Below, piece after piece: positions 1-6,632 of a stretch of 7,762 nucleotides of DNA. The position numbers were made by a program, and so were the translations under genes. Positions within the stretch are counted from its first letter, which is position 1. Each line of letters starts with the position of its first letter. The notes beneath the pieces were generated by a model. It was not told the origin of the DNA, did not search any database, and saw only the letters and a program-made list of their open reading frames with translations. The DNA is from Acetobacteraceae bacterium. GTDB lineage: Bacteria > Pseudomonadota > Alphaproteobacteria > Acetobacterales > Acetobacteraceae. Location: assembly GCA_030044345.1 (NCBI GenBank), contig JASHVY010000574.1, forward strand, positions 1 to 7,762. Direction: 5' to 3'.

Positions 1-216
1 CTAGCATCTCCGCCATTCCATGCTCTGCACGGTTTGCGCTGACTCTTGCGGAATTGCGCCAAAACCGGGCCCTATCCACGACCCGTGCCTCCCGACTTGC
101 TTGCCGGAGCGCTCCCCGCTCGTGTAACCTTGAGACATATTTCAGCGGACACAAAACTCAACGAAAGTGAAACGCGGGGGACATGAAACTGTGCCAATGG
201 CGCGGGAAGCGTGGTG
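1..216. other. Upstream non-coding region before the first regulator
   Basis: No recognisable gene lies here; the short open frames touching the left edge resemble no family I know. The stretch probably holds the promoter of the first AraC gene. A weak sigma70-like pair is TTGAGA at 130-135 and AAAACT at 153-158 with 17 bases between; the -10 matches consensus at only three of six positions, so this is tentative. A perfect 10-bp palindrome, GGAGCGCTCC, sits at 106-115 and could be a small operator, though short palindromes are common at this GC content. Confidence 0.4.
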
Positions 217-1146
217 ATGGCCAATGATGTCACATTGATCGAGCGGATGACCGGGTGGTTCGGCTTCGATCCAGCCGTCAAGTCTCCCGTCCCGACAGCG
301 ACCATCTCCGCCGCCCTGTGGGAGCGCGATACACAAGGTTTGACCGAAGTTTGCGCCGCGCCAAATCCAACCACACATCTGGTTGCCGTCGGCTTGTCGA
401 ATTACGCGTGCGACTCCTTCGTCGAGGATCGCCAGATAACCGGGGGGCCGTGGCAAAGCGGGCGCGCTCTGATCGTGGCTGCCGGTCCTCGCACGCGGGC
501 GGTGGTCTCGGGTCCCTGGCGCATCCTCCATATCTATGTCCCGGATGCCTTGGTTCGGAAACTGGCCGGCGAATTGGCGCCGTCTTCATTTTCCGGCGCT
601 CTGGAGCTCATCAATCCGCTGGGAGAGCGGGACGATTTTCTCGAACATTGCGCCGCGTTGCTGCTCAGTGAGATGCGGGGAGGCAGCGAAGCGAATCAAC
701 TGGTGTTCGACAGTATCGGCGTGACGATCGGCATGCATCTTGTTCGCCGTTGGTCGAACATGCGTGGCCGTCGCCCGTCGGAATTGCATCATCGCGGGGG
801 CCTGGCGCCAAGGGTTCTCAAGGGGGTTCAGGCCTATATGCGCGAGCAGATCGAGCGCGACGTGTCGTTGCGGGAGCTCGCCGCTCTCGCTGATCTCTCG
901 GCGCATCATTTTTGCCGCGCGTTCAAGCGGTCTGTCGGGGTCCCTCCGCATGCCTGGCTCATGCGGCAGCGGGTTGAGCGGGCCAAGGAGATGATGGTCT
1001 CATCTCCGCATATGGGCCTGGCCGAAATCGCGCTCTGCGTCGGCTATGCGAGCCAGACGACCTTCGGCGTCGCTTTCAGGCGCGCGACCGGGCTCTCTCC
1101 CAGCCAATGGCGTGCGCATCTTTCGTCAAGCAGCCGCTCACTATAA
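217..1146 (+). CDS. AraC family transcriptional regulator (first of two)
   Basis: A 309-residue DNA-binding regulator with the classic AraC layout: an N-terminal sensing/dimerisation region (about 1-195, no family recognised) and a C-terminal double helix-turn-helix domain (about 197-300). The first HTH covers about 217-248 (SLRELAALADLSAHHFCRAF). The second covers about 267-299 and contains IALCVGYASQTTFGVAFRR followed by TGLSPSQWR, the family's signature end. The ATG at 217 is preferred because GGGAAG at 204-209 lies 7 bases upstream; two in-frame GTG codons at 211 and 214 are alternatives. Such proteins usually activate neighbouring catabolic or stress genes on binding a small effector. 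By position, the likely targets are the hydrolase and ligase downstream, but this is inference. The effector cannot be predicted. Confidence 0.92.
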   Translation: MANDVTLIERMTGWFGFDPAVKSPVPTATISAALWERDTQGLTEVCAAPNPTTHLVAVGLSNYACDSFVEDRQITGGPWQSGRALIVAAGPRTRAVVSGPWRILHIYVPDALVRKLAGELAPSSFSGALELINPLGERDDFLEHCAALLLSEMRGGSEANQLVFDSIGVTIGMHLVRRWSNMRGRRPSELHHRGGLAPRVLKGVQAYMREQIERDVSLRELAALADLSAHHFCRAFKRSVGVPPHAWLMRQRVERAKEMMVSSPHMGLAEIALCVGYASQTTFGVAFRRATGLSPSQWRAHLSSSSRSL

Positions 1147-1181
1147 AAGCTCGAATGGGCCAGGTTGTCGGGATCCGTATT

Positions 1182-1195
1182 GCGCAGGAGTGCGC
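1182..1195 (+). promoter_or_regulatory. Hairpin presenting the Shine-Dalgarno of the second regulator
   Basis: GCGCA (1182-1186) and TGCGC (1191-1195) form a perfect 5-bp stem whose four-base loop is GGAG, the core of the only good ribosome binding site before the second regulator. The site is 10 bases from the in-frame TTG at 1201 and supports that start. The fold could tune translation, but a 5-bp stem may also be chance. Confidence 0.35.
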
Positions 1196-1200
1196 TGATT

Positions 1201-2250
1201 TTGAACGATATTGGCGCTAAACAGACCATTCCCATCTCGTGGGCCTTCATGAGAGCCGCCCCGGTTCTGGAGCAGGGTCTGCCGCAAGATGAACTGTTCA
1301 CGGAGAGTTTCATCAGCCCAAGCCTTCATTCCAGGATTTCCTTTGCCCAGCTAGGGTTGCTCTACTTCAACATCATCAAGAAGACCGAGGATGCCTTCGT
1401 CGGGCTAGGACGACGTTCCGTGTCCATATCCGAAACCATTCTCATGGCTCGAATCATGGTCGGATGTGCAACCCTCGAATGTGCGCTCAACGCTGTCATT
1501 CGGTTTCACCAATCCAGTCCGCCGTTGCGGCTTGAATTGAGAACGAACGGAAAGCACGCTGCGCTCTGCGTCCATTGTGACGATTCCTTTGCGGGAGCCA
1601 ATGCTTTCATCATTGAGGAAATCTACCTGAACTCGCTTTTTGGAGCTTTGACTTATTTCCTAGGCCGACCGTTCCCGGCAAGGTCCGTTGTAACCCGCAA
1701 TCCCGCCAACATTTTCCTGGGAATGAAGCATTACTCGATGCTCGCTCCGGTAAGGCTCGGGGCGGCGACGGCACTTCAGTTTCCAGCGAAGCTTCTGAGC
1801 GAGGTTCGCAGCGGCGAGCCCGCGGATGACATCTGGTGGCAGATCGCTCGGCAATGGCTGGCCCATATCGTGGCTGAAAACGAGCCTTCGATTCAAGCCG
1901 GAGCGTCTATCGAGCACTTTAGTACGGCGACCATGTGCTCCGAGCTCTCTGTGAGCCCGGCAACGCTCCGCCGGCGCATGAGCAATGCCGGAACGAGCCT
2001 GCGCGATCTTCGCAAGGAAGCATTCATCGACATCAGCTTGCGGCGATTGGGCGACACGAGCCGGAGCGTATGCCAAATCGCATCTGAGCTGGGATACTCC
2101 GATGTCCGAAGCTATCGCCGCTTCATCAAGAACGAGACGGGCTTTACGCCGGATCAACTCCGCGCGCAGACGCACTTCAGCACGATGCAGGCGGCGGAGC
2201 CACAGGTGCTCGCGAGAATTCGTCAGCTCACGACGTACGTCAGCCTGTGA
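1201..2250 (+). CDS. AraC family regulator with arabinose-binding-like N-domain (OruR-like)
   Basis: A 349-residue regulator of the AraC subgroup that carries the long N-terminal ligand/dimerisation region seen in OruR-like proteins (Pfam 'Arabinose_bd' type, about 10-200). The C-terminal double HTH runs from about 240 to 322: the first HTH includes MCSELSVSPATLRRRM and GTSLRDLR; the second includes VCQIASELGYSDVRSYRRF and TGFTPDQLR. The usual 'FxRAFRRW' segment reads SYRRFIKNE here, a mild divergence. The start is uncertain. TTG at 1201 has AGGAG at 1186-1190. An in-frame TTG at 1165 lacks a ribosome site, and ATG 1249 would remove the family's N-terminal 'TIPxxxxRA' stretch. The gene begins 54 bases after the first regulator and may share its transcript. 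GC is low for the window (for example 30 of 60 bases at 1621-1680), hinting at transfer. Target and effector are unknown; the palindrome cluster at its 3' end is a plausible binding region. Confidence 0.88.
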   Translation: MNDIGAKQTIPISWAFMRAAPVLEQGLPQDELFTESFISPSLHSRISFAQLGLLYFNIIKKTEDAFVGLGRRSVSISETILMARIMVGCATLECALNAVIRFHQSSPPLRLELRTNGKHAALCVHCDDSFAGANAFIIEEIYLNSLFGALTYFLGRPFPARSVVTRNPANIFLGMKHYSMLAPVRLGAATALQFPAKLLSEVRSGEPADDIWWQIARQWLAHIVAENEPSIQAGASIEHFSTATMCSELSVSPATLRRRMSNAGTSLRDLRKEAFIDISLRRLGDTSRSVCQIASELGYSDVRSYRRFIKNETGFTPDQLRAQTHFSTMQAAEPQVLARIRQLTTYVSL

Positions 2251-2305
2251 GCGAAAATGTCCCCTCACGATCGTGAGGCAGTGAGCGATTTCGTCAGCTA
2301 GCTGA
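2226..2305. promoter_or_regulatory. Cluster of palindromes and GTGAG repeats, candidate operator
   Basis: Straddling the stop codon of the second regulator are several nested symmetric elements. The perfect palindromes are GACGTACGTC (2232-2241), CCTCACGATCGTGAGG (2263-2278) and TCAGCTAGCTGA (2294-2305). GCTCAC (2226-2231) also pairs with GTGAGC (2247-2252). The pentamer GTGAG or its complement CTCAC occurs five times in 59 bases (2227, 2247, 2264, 2273, 2281), and GTGAGCGA is directly repeated at 2247 and 2281, 34 bases apart. AraC proteins typically bind direct repeats near the -35 region; a weak -10-like TATGGT follows at 2322-2327. An operator/promoter for the hydrolase is the favoured reading. 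The 16-bp palindrome could instead fold as a 6-bp stem with GATC loop and end the upstream transcript, but no T-run follows. Confidence 0.5.
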
Positions 2306-2417
2306 GCGTCCGGGGGGCAAATATGGTCCCTCCGCTGGTGGTGCTCCAGGTCGGTGCGATATCGGCGTGTCGAAGCGGCCATTCGCGCCGAAAGGATAGG
2401 ACAGCTCGGAGGGTACG
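2306..2417. other. Leader between operator candidate and hydrolase
   Basis: About 110 bases without a gene. A weak -10-like TATGGT is at 2322-2327 with no convincing -35. A strong Shine-Dalgarno GGAGGG (2408-2413) ends the leader, 4 bases before ATG 2418 and 7 before ATG 2421. No riboswitch or hairpin was recognised. Confidence 0.4.
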
Positions 2418-3446
2418 ATGATGAAAGACGACGAGCCCATGCCGAAAAAAGGCGCGCCCGATGAATTCACCCTGGGACGCCGGCGAGCCATCCAGAGCGG
2501 GGCAGCGATGATCGCGGCAGGGGCCATGCTTCCCGTGACGTCGATCGTTGGGGGTTCAGCCCTGGCAGCCTCATCGCCCCCTGAAAACACCGCGGGATTC
2601 AATTCAGGAGACAAGCCATTGGGCAACTATCTTAAGACCAAGGATGGAACGGAAATCTTTTACAAGGACTGGGGGACGGGACAGGCGATCGTCTTCAGCC
2701 ACGGCTGGCCCCTCAGCGCGGATGCCTGGGATGCCCAGATGCTGTTCTTCGGTTTCAAGGGCTACCGCGTGATCGCTCACGATCGTCGCGGTCATGGCCG
2801 GTCGAGCCAGCCATGGACGGGGTATGACAACGATACCTTCGCGGATGATCTGGCCGAGCTTCTGGAGAAACTCGACCTCCAACAGGTGATTCTCGTCGCC
2901 CATTCGATGGGGGGTGGAGAAATCGCCCGTTATGTCGGCCGGCACGGAACGTCTCGCCTCGCCAAGATGGTCTTCATTGCGGCGGTGCCGCCGCTGATGC
3001 TGAAGACCAACAACAATCCGGGCGGCCTGCCGATGTCGGTATTCGATGGGATCCGGAAGGGAATCGTCGAGAACCGGGCCCAGTTCTATAAGGACGTGAG
3101 CGTTCCTTTCTTCGGCTACAACAGGCCGAATGCCAAGGTTTCCGAAGGGATTCAGGAGCAGTTCTGGCGGCTCGGCATGCAGTCATCCATCAAGGGTTCG
3201 TACGATTGCGTGAAAGCTTTCTCAGAGGATGACTTCACCGACGATCTGAAGAAGATTGATGTCCCGGCCCTGTTTCTGCACGGAGAGGCCGACCAGATCG
3301 TGCCCGTTGCGGATTCATCGGTTCTCAGCGCGAAGATCGTGAAAGGCTCGACGCTGAAGCTCATTCCGGGCGCACCGCACGGGCTTTGCAACACCATCCC
3401 GGACGAGGTCAACGAAGAGTTGTTTCAATTCATCAGCAAAGCGTAG
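2418..3446 (+). CDS. Tat-exported alpha/beta hydrolase, non-heme chloroperoxidase/esterase type
   Basis: A 342-residue serine hydrolase of the cofactor-free haloperoxidase/arylesterase family, whose members hydrolyse esters or lactones and can form peracids in vitro. The catalytic domain starts near residue 70. It shows the oxyanion motif HGWP (95-98), HDRRGHGRSSQ (121-131), the nucleophile elbow AHSMGG with Ser163, HGEADQIVP with Asp292, and APHG with His321, so the triad is intact. The cytosolic relatives I know begin near residue 70; here about 65 extra residues form a twin-arginine signal: RRR at 21-23, an uncharged segment to about 50, and a likely ALA|AS cleavage after Ala50. The folded enzyme should therefore act in the periplasm or outside. 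GGAGGG at 2408-2413 serves ATG 2418 or the adjacent ATG 2421. It is 97 bases from the downstream ligase and probably in the same functional unit. The natural substrate is unknown; peroxidase naming in this family is often only historical. Confidence 0.92.
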   Translation: MMKDDEPMPKKGAPDEFTLGRRRAIQSGAAMIAAGAMLPVTSIVGGSALAASSPPENTAGFNSGDKPLGNYLKTKDGTEIFYKDWGTGQAIVFSHGWPLSADAWDAQMLFFGFKGYRVIAHDRRGHGRSSQPWTGYDNDTFADDLAELLEKLDLQQVILVAHSMGGGEIARYVGRHGTSRLAKMVFIAAVPPLMLKTNNNPGGLPMSVFDGIRKGIVENRAQFYKDVSVPFFGYNRPNAKVSEGIQEQFWRLGMQSSIKGSYDCVKAFSEDDFTDDLKKIDVPALFLHGEADQIVPVADSSVLSAKIVKGSTLKLIPGAPHGLCNTIPDEVNEELFQFISKA

Positions 3447-3476
3447 CGCCCCCTGAGATTTTCCAGAAGGGAGCGC
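3446..3476 (+). terminator. Possible hairpin after the hydrolase
   Basis: Starting on the last base of the TAG stop, 3446-3454 pairs with 3468-3476 (GCGC and CCCT against AGGG and GCGC) with one C-A mismatch and a 13-base loop. No T-run follows, so it is a weak terminator or processing/attenuation site that may lower ligase expression relative to the hydrolase. Confidence 0.3.
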
Positions 3477-3543
3477 GCAGGCCGAAGCCGATCGCCGAAG
3501 GGCATCGCCACGCCCCTCTTCTCCTCGTCCGGAGAACATTCGA

Positions 3544-5136
3544 ATGACATTCGACGATGCCAGTGTCAGAGACGTTCTTGCTGGCCTTCCGATACGAATT
3601 GGTCACGTGTTCCGGCCCTACGCGGAGCACACGCCTGGGCAGCCCGCGCTGGTCAGCCCCGAAGGCAGGCTCACATATGGCGAGCTGGCGGAACTCGTGT
3701 CCGGGACGGCGCGCAGCTTGCTGTCATTGGGTGTGCGTCCCGGCGACCGGATGACGATCATCGGCGAGAATTGTCTTTCTCTGGCCGTGCTCGTGTTGGC
3801 GGCATCCGAGATCGATGCCTGGTCCGTCGTCGTTCACCCGAGACTGGCCGCGCGGGAGATCGACCAGATTCTCGATCACTCGAATTCCCGCATCGCGTTC
3901 TATGATGCGCGCCCCGCTGCCATGGCCGAAATGCACGCGCGGCGGCATGGCGCGAAAGCCCCGGGGCTGGGGGAACTCAAGCCTATCGTCGTCGGCGATC
4001 TGCGGCGCGACGCCAAACCGGAGCCAACCCATTCCTCCAGCGATCGGCAGGTCGCGACGCTGATTTATACGTCAGGCACCACCGGTCTTCCGAAGGGCGT
4101 CATGCTCTCCCATCGCAACCTGCTCTTCGGTGCGGCATCGGTCGTTGAGAATCGCATGATGACTGCCGCCGATCATGTCTATGGCATGACAGCGATCGCC
4201 CATATTTCCGGCTTCACGCTTGGGCTGATCGCCTCCCTGTCCGTGGGTGCCACGCTCTTCCTTCCGCCCCGGTTCGATCCCGCGGCAATGATGGATTCCA
4301 TGAGTCACGATGGGATTACGATGGCCACCGGCACACCGACGATGTTTCGTCAGTTGCTCGAATATATGACACAAAACGCGATTGACCGTCGGACTCCGGG
4401 AAAACTGCGCTTTCTGGGGGTTGTCGGCGCGCCTTTGGATATCGCCCTCAAGAGAGAAGTGGAAGAGAGGCTGAAGGTTCCATTGATCAACGGCTATGGC
4501 TTGACCGAAACATCTCCGGGAATAGCGAGCGTCAATTTATCGGCTCCACGGGACGATACATCGGTGGGCTTCGTCCTTCCCGGCATCGAAAGCCGGATTC
4601 TCGACAGGAACGGAAAGGAGGTTTCTCCGGGAGAGGTCGGCGAGCTTCACGTTCGTGGACCAAACGTCATGCTCGGATATTATCGCAATCGCGAGGAAAC
4701 CGCGGCCGCGCTGGATGCCGACGGATGGTTCAATACGGGAGATCTGGTCAGAACGGCAACGGACGGAGCTCTCTTCATCGTCGGCCGGACGAAAGACATC
4801 ATTATCCATATGGCTCTCAACATATATCCGGCGGAAGTGGAGGCCGTTCTCGATTCCCATCCGGATGTTGTCGAATCGGCGGTTATCGGCAGGCGGTCGC
4901 ATCAGGATCAGGATGAGGAGGTTGTTGCGTTTGTAAAACTGGTTCCCAATTCAAGAACGACCGGGGAGGATCTGATCGCTTATTGCTCGCGCGAGCTGGC
5001 GGATTACAAGCTCCCGTCCGCCATCCATATCGTGGATGCGATGCCGCTCAACGCGTCCGGGAAAATCGCCAAAAATCAGCTCGCGGCGCTGATTGCCTCC
5101 CCATCACCCGTCGCGAGCGACCCGCCAAAGCGATAA
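3544..5136 (+). CDS. AMP-forming acyl-CoA synthetase / acid-CoA ligase
   Basis: A 530-residue cytoplasmic member of the adenylate-forming superfamily. It would activate a carboxylic acid with ATP to an acyl-AMP and transfer it to CoA. Motifs are in the expected order: the P-loop YTSGTTGLPKG (175-185), NGYGLTET (316-323), GWFNTGD (394-400) with the ribose-binding Asp400, hinge motif GRTKDIII (414-421), and the A10 motif NASGK with the catalytic Lys507. Length is normal for medium/long-chain or aromatic acid CoA ligases. The start is supported by GGAGA at 3531-3535, 8 bases upstream. One oddity: the A8 segment reads HMALNIYP (422-429), where relatives have a glycine before x-N-[IV]-Y-P; here that position is Ala424, preceded by Met423. 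The glycine lines the CoA tunnel in acetyl-CoA synthetase, so thioester formation could be altered. The substrate class is not predictable; pairing with the exported hydrolase suggests an acid released from an ester, by inference. Confidence 0.93.
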   Translation: MTFDDASVRDVLAGLPIRIGHVFRPYAEHTPGQPALVSPEGRLTYGELAELVSGTARSLLSLGVRPGDRMTIIGENCLSLAVLVLAASEIDAWSVVVHPRLAAREIDQILDHSNSRIAFYDARPAAMAEMHARRHGAKAPGLGELKPIVVGDLRRDAKPEPTHSSSDRQVATLIYTSGTTGLPKGVMLSHRNLLFGAASVVENRMMTAADHVYGMTAIAHISGFTLGLIASLSVGATLFLPPRFDPAAMMDSMSHDGITMATGTPTMFRQLLEYMTQNAIDRRTPGKLRFLGVVGAPLDIALKREVEERLKVPLINGYGLTETSPGIASVNLSAPRDDTSVGFVLPGIESRILDRNGKEVSPGEVGELHVRGPNVMLGYYRNREETAAALDADGWFNTGDLVRTATDGALFIVGRTKDIIIHMALNIYPAEVEAVLDSHPDVVESAVIGRRSHQDQDEEVVAFVKLVPNSRTTGEDLIAYCSRELADYKLPSAIHIVDAMPLNASGKIAKNQLAALIASPSPVASDPPKR

Positions 5137-5152
5137 AATTGATCGAGACGCT

Positions 5153-5178
5153 CCAGGCGCGTGGTCCCACGGCCCTGG
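5153..5178. terminator. Possible bidirectional terminator hairpin between convergent genes
   Basis: In the 57-base gap where the ligase (+) and gshA (-) converge, CCAGG (5153-5157) pairs with CCTGG (5174-5178) and CGTG (5160-5163) with CACG (5168-5171), separated by a small 2x3-base internal bulge and a four-base loop. Location suits a shared terminator, but there is no T-run on either side. Confidence 0.35.
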
Positions 5179-5193
5179 CACATGGCCGCCTTC

Positions 5194-6558
5194 TCAAACC
5201 TTCGCTTCCTTGAAGATCGGGCGGACATCGCCTTTCCAGGGTCCCCGGAACCGCTCGAGCCAGCGTTCGGCCGCAGTCGGCGCGCCCTCGGCGATTTCCT
5301 GCAACGGCGCGAGATAGATGCGTTCGTCCTCGCCGGCGCCGTTGCGCCGCGCGCGCGCGGCAAGGCCGTCCGCGGCGATCGCCACCACCTCGCGGGCGAG
5401 GTCGCGCAATGTCCCGCCTTGCCACGGCGCCGCGAGCGCCAGCTTCGGAACCTGGTCGCGCAGCGCCGCAAATTCCTGCCATGGATGGCGGGCGACCAGC
5501 GCGGCGGCCGCGGCAAGCGCGGCCGGATCGTACAGCAATCCAACCCAGAGGGCGGATTGCGCGAGCATGAGCGCCGGGCTCGACGCATCCGCCCCGCGCA
5601 TTTCGAGAAAGCGCTTCAACCGCACATCGGTGAAGACGGTGGTCATATGGTCGGCGAAATCGCCGAGGGTCGCCCTCTCACCCTTCGCTTCGGATAGGCG
5701 CCCGGCCATGAAATCGCGAAAGCTCCGCCCCGCGAGGTCGCGATAAGCCCCCTGCCGCCGGATGAAATACATGGGCACGTCGAGCAGCCATTCGACATAG
5801 CGCTCGAAGCCGAAGCCCGTTTCGAAAAAAACCGCCGGAATGCCGGTGCGGTCGGGATCGGTATCACGCCAGATTTCTGCCCGCAGAGAGAGAAAACCGT
5901 TCGGCCTGCCTTCGGAGAAAGGTGAATTGGCGAAGAGCGCGCTCGCCAGCGGCTGCAGGCAGAGGCCAACCCGGAGCTTCCGCACCATATCCTCTTCCGA
6001 GGCGTAATCGAGATTGGCCTGCACCGTGCAGGTGCGGAGCATCATGTCGAGCCCGAGGCGACCCACCTTCGGCATATAGGCGCGCATGATCGCGTAGCGG
6101 CTCTTGGGCATCCAGGGCATCGCTTCGCGCGTCGCGAGCGGATGAAAGCCGAGCGGGGCGAACCCGATCCCGAGCGGCGCGGCAACCTTGTCGAGGGCGG
6201 CGAAATGCGACGCGAGCTCCGCGTGCGTCTCGTGCAGCGTCTCGACCGGCGCGCCTGAAAGCTCGAACTGCCCGCCCGGCTCGAGCGAGATCTCTCCCTC
6301 CGCGAGCTTGAGCCCGATCGGCTCGCCGCGATCGAGGATCGGTTTTGCGCCCGTCTCGGCCGCAAGCCTTTCGAGCACGGCACGAATGCCGCCGGGCGCA
6401 TAGGGCGGGGGTGAAAAATCCGCCCAGCGGAAGCCGAATTTCTCGTGCTCGGTGCCGATGCGGAACGCGCCGGGCGGCTTGCAGCCGGCTTCGATATACT
6501 CCGCAAGCTGAGCCGTCGAAAGAATCGGCGTGGTATCGGCGTCTCCGGGATTCGACAT
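5194..6558 (-). CDS. gshA: Glutamate-cysteine ligase, plant/alphaproteobacterial type
   Basis: A 454-residue enzyme that joins L-glutamate and L-cysteine using ATP, the first and limiting step of glutathione synthesis in the cytoplasm (EC 6.3.2.2). It belongs to the GCS2-like family shared by plants and alphaproteobacteria, not the E. coli type. Diagnostic segments are GTEHEKFGF (35-43), SLEPGGQFELSG (91-102), TCTVQANLDYASE (176-188), NSPFSEGRPNGFLSLRAEIW (211-230) and RFLEMRGAD (316-324), which hold the expected glutamate/metal and ATP contacts. Length matches bacterial relatives. Only three cysteines (26, 177, 200) are present, so the plant enzyme's two-disulfide redox switch cannot be fully conserved. 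ATG 6558 has GGAAGG just upstream on the minus strand. It lies 74 bases downstream of rsmE, probably cotranscribed, with a tandem repeat between. GC is clearly higher than in the left genes. Confidence 0.96.
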   Translation of the reverse strand: MSNPGDADTTPILSTAQLAEYIEAGCKPPGAFRIGTEHEKFGFRWADFSPPPYAPGGIRAVLERLAAETGAKPILDRGEPIGLKLAEGEISLEPGGQFELSGAPVETLHETHAELASHFAALDKVAAPLGIGFAPLGFHPLATREAMPWMPKSRYAIMRAYMPKVGRLGLDMMLRTCTVQANLDYASEEDMVRKLRVGLCLQPLASALFANSPFSEGRPNGFLSLRAEIWRDTDPDRTGIPAVFFETGFGFERYVEWLLDVPMYFIRRQGAYRDLAGRSFRDFMAGRLSEAKGERATLGDFADHMTTVFTDVRLKRFLEMRGADASSPALMLAQSALWVGLLYDPAALAAAAALVARHPWQEFAALRDQVPKLALAAPWQGGTLRDLAREVVAIAADGLAARARRNGAGEDERIYLAPLQEIAEGAPTAAERWLERFRGPWKGDVRPIFKEAKV

Positions 6559-6566
6559 CGTCCTTC

Positions 6567-6618
6567 CAGATTTTCGGGCCAGATTTTTGGATCAGACTTT
6601 TGGATCAGGCTTTCGGAA
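6567..6618. repeat. Four-copy 13-bp tandem repeat in the rsmE-gshA gap
   Basis: Four units start exactly 13 bases apart at 6567, 6580, 6593 and 6606: CAGATTTTCGGGC, CAGATTTTTGGAT, CAGACTTTTGGAT, CAGGCTTTCGGAA. Units 2 and 3 match at 12 of 13 positions; the outer units match their inner neighbour at 10 of 13. The array fills 52 of the 74 bases between rsmE and gshA, and its gshA-proximal edge touches the gshA ribosome binding site. It is AT-rich in a very GC-rich setting. No known named repeat is recognised. Confidence 0.85.
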
Positions 6619-6632
6619 ATGCAGCTTGCAGC

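Noticed and set aside
1..158. Open frames entering from the left edge on both strands
   Set aside because: They are short and resemble no known protein end, so a partial upstream gene cannot be supported.
183..227. 14-codon mini-ORF with a purine run upstream, overlapping the start of the first AraC gene
   Set aside because: Could be a leader peptide, but the ribosome-site spacing is too short (2 bases) and nothing in the peptide suggests attenuation.
1660..2382. 240-codon open frame antisense to the second regulator
   Set aside because: It lies opposite a gene with clear AraC motifs, its translation is rich in Arg/His/Ala with no recognisable domain, and it has no distinct ribosome site; it is a shadow frame.
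3481..3500. GCCGAAG repeated twice 13 bases apart in the hydrolase-ligase gap
   Set aside because: Only two short copies, no symmetry and no relation to the 13-bp array near gshA.
3537..3554. CATTCGAATG palindrome over the ligase start codon, with CATTCGA repeated just downstream
   Set aside because: Short, partly set by coding sequence, and without further copies in the gap; probably chance.
5161..5746. Plus-strand open frames of 142 and 178 codons over the gshA 3' half
   Set aside because: Antisense to strongly conserved gshA sequence; long spurious frames are expected at this GC content and the translations match no family.
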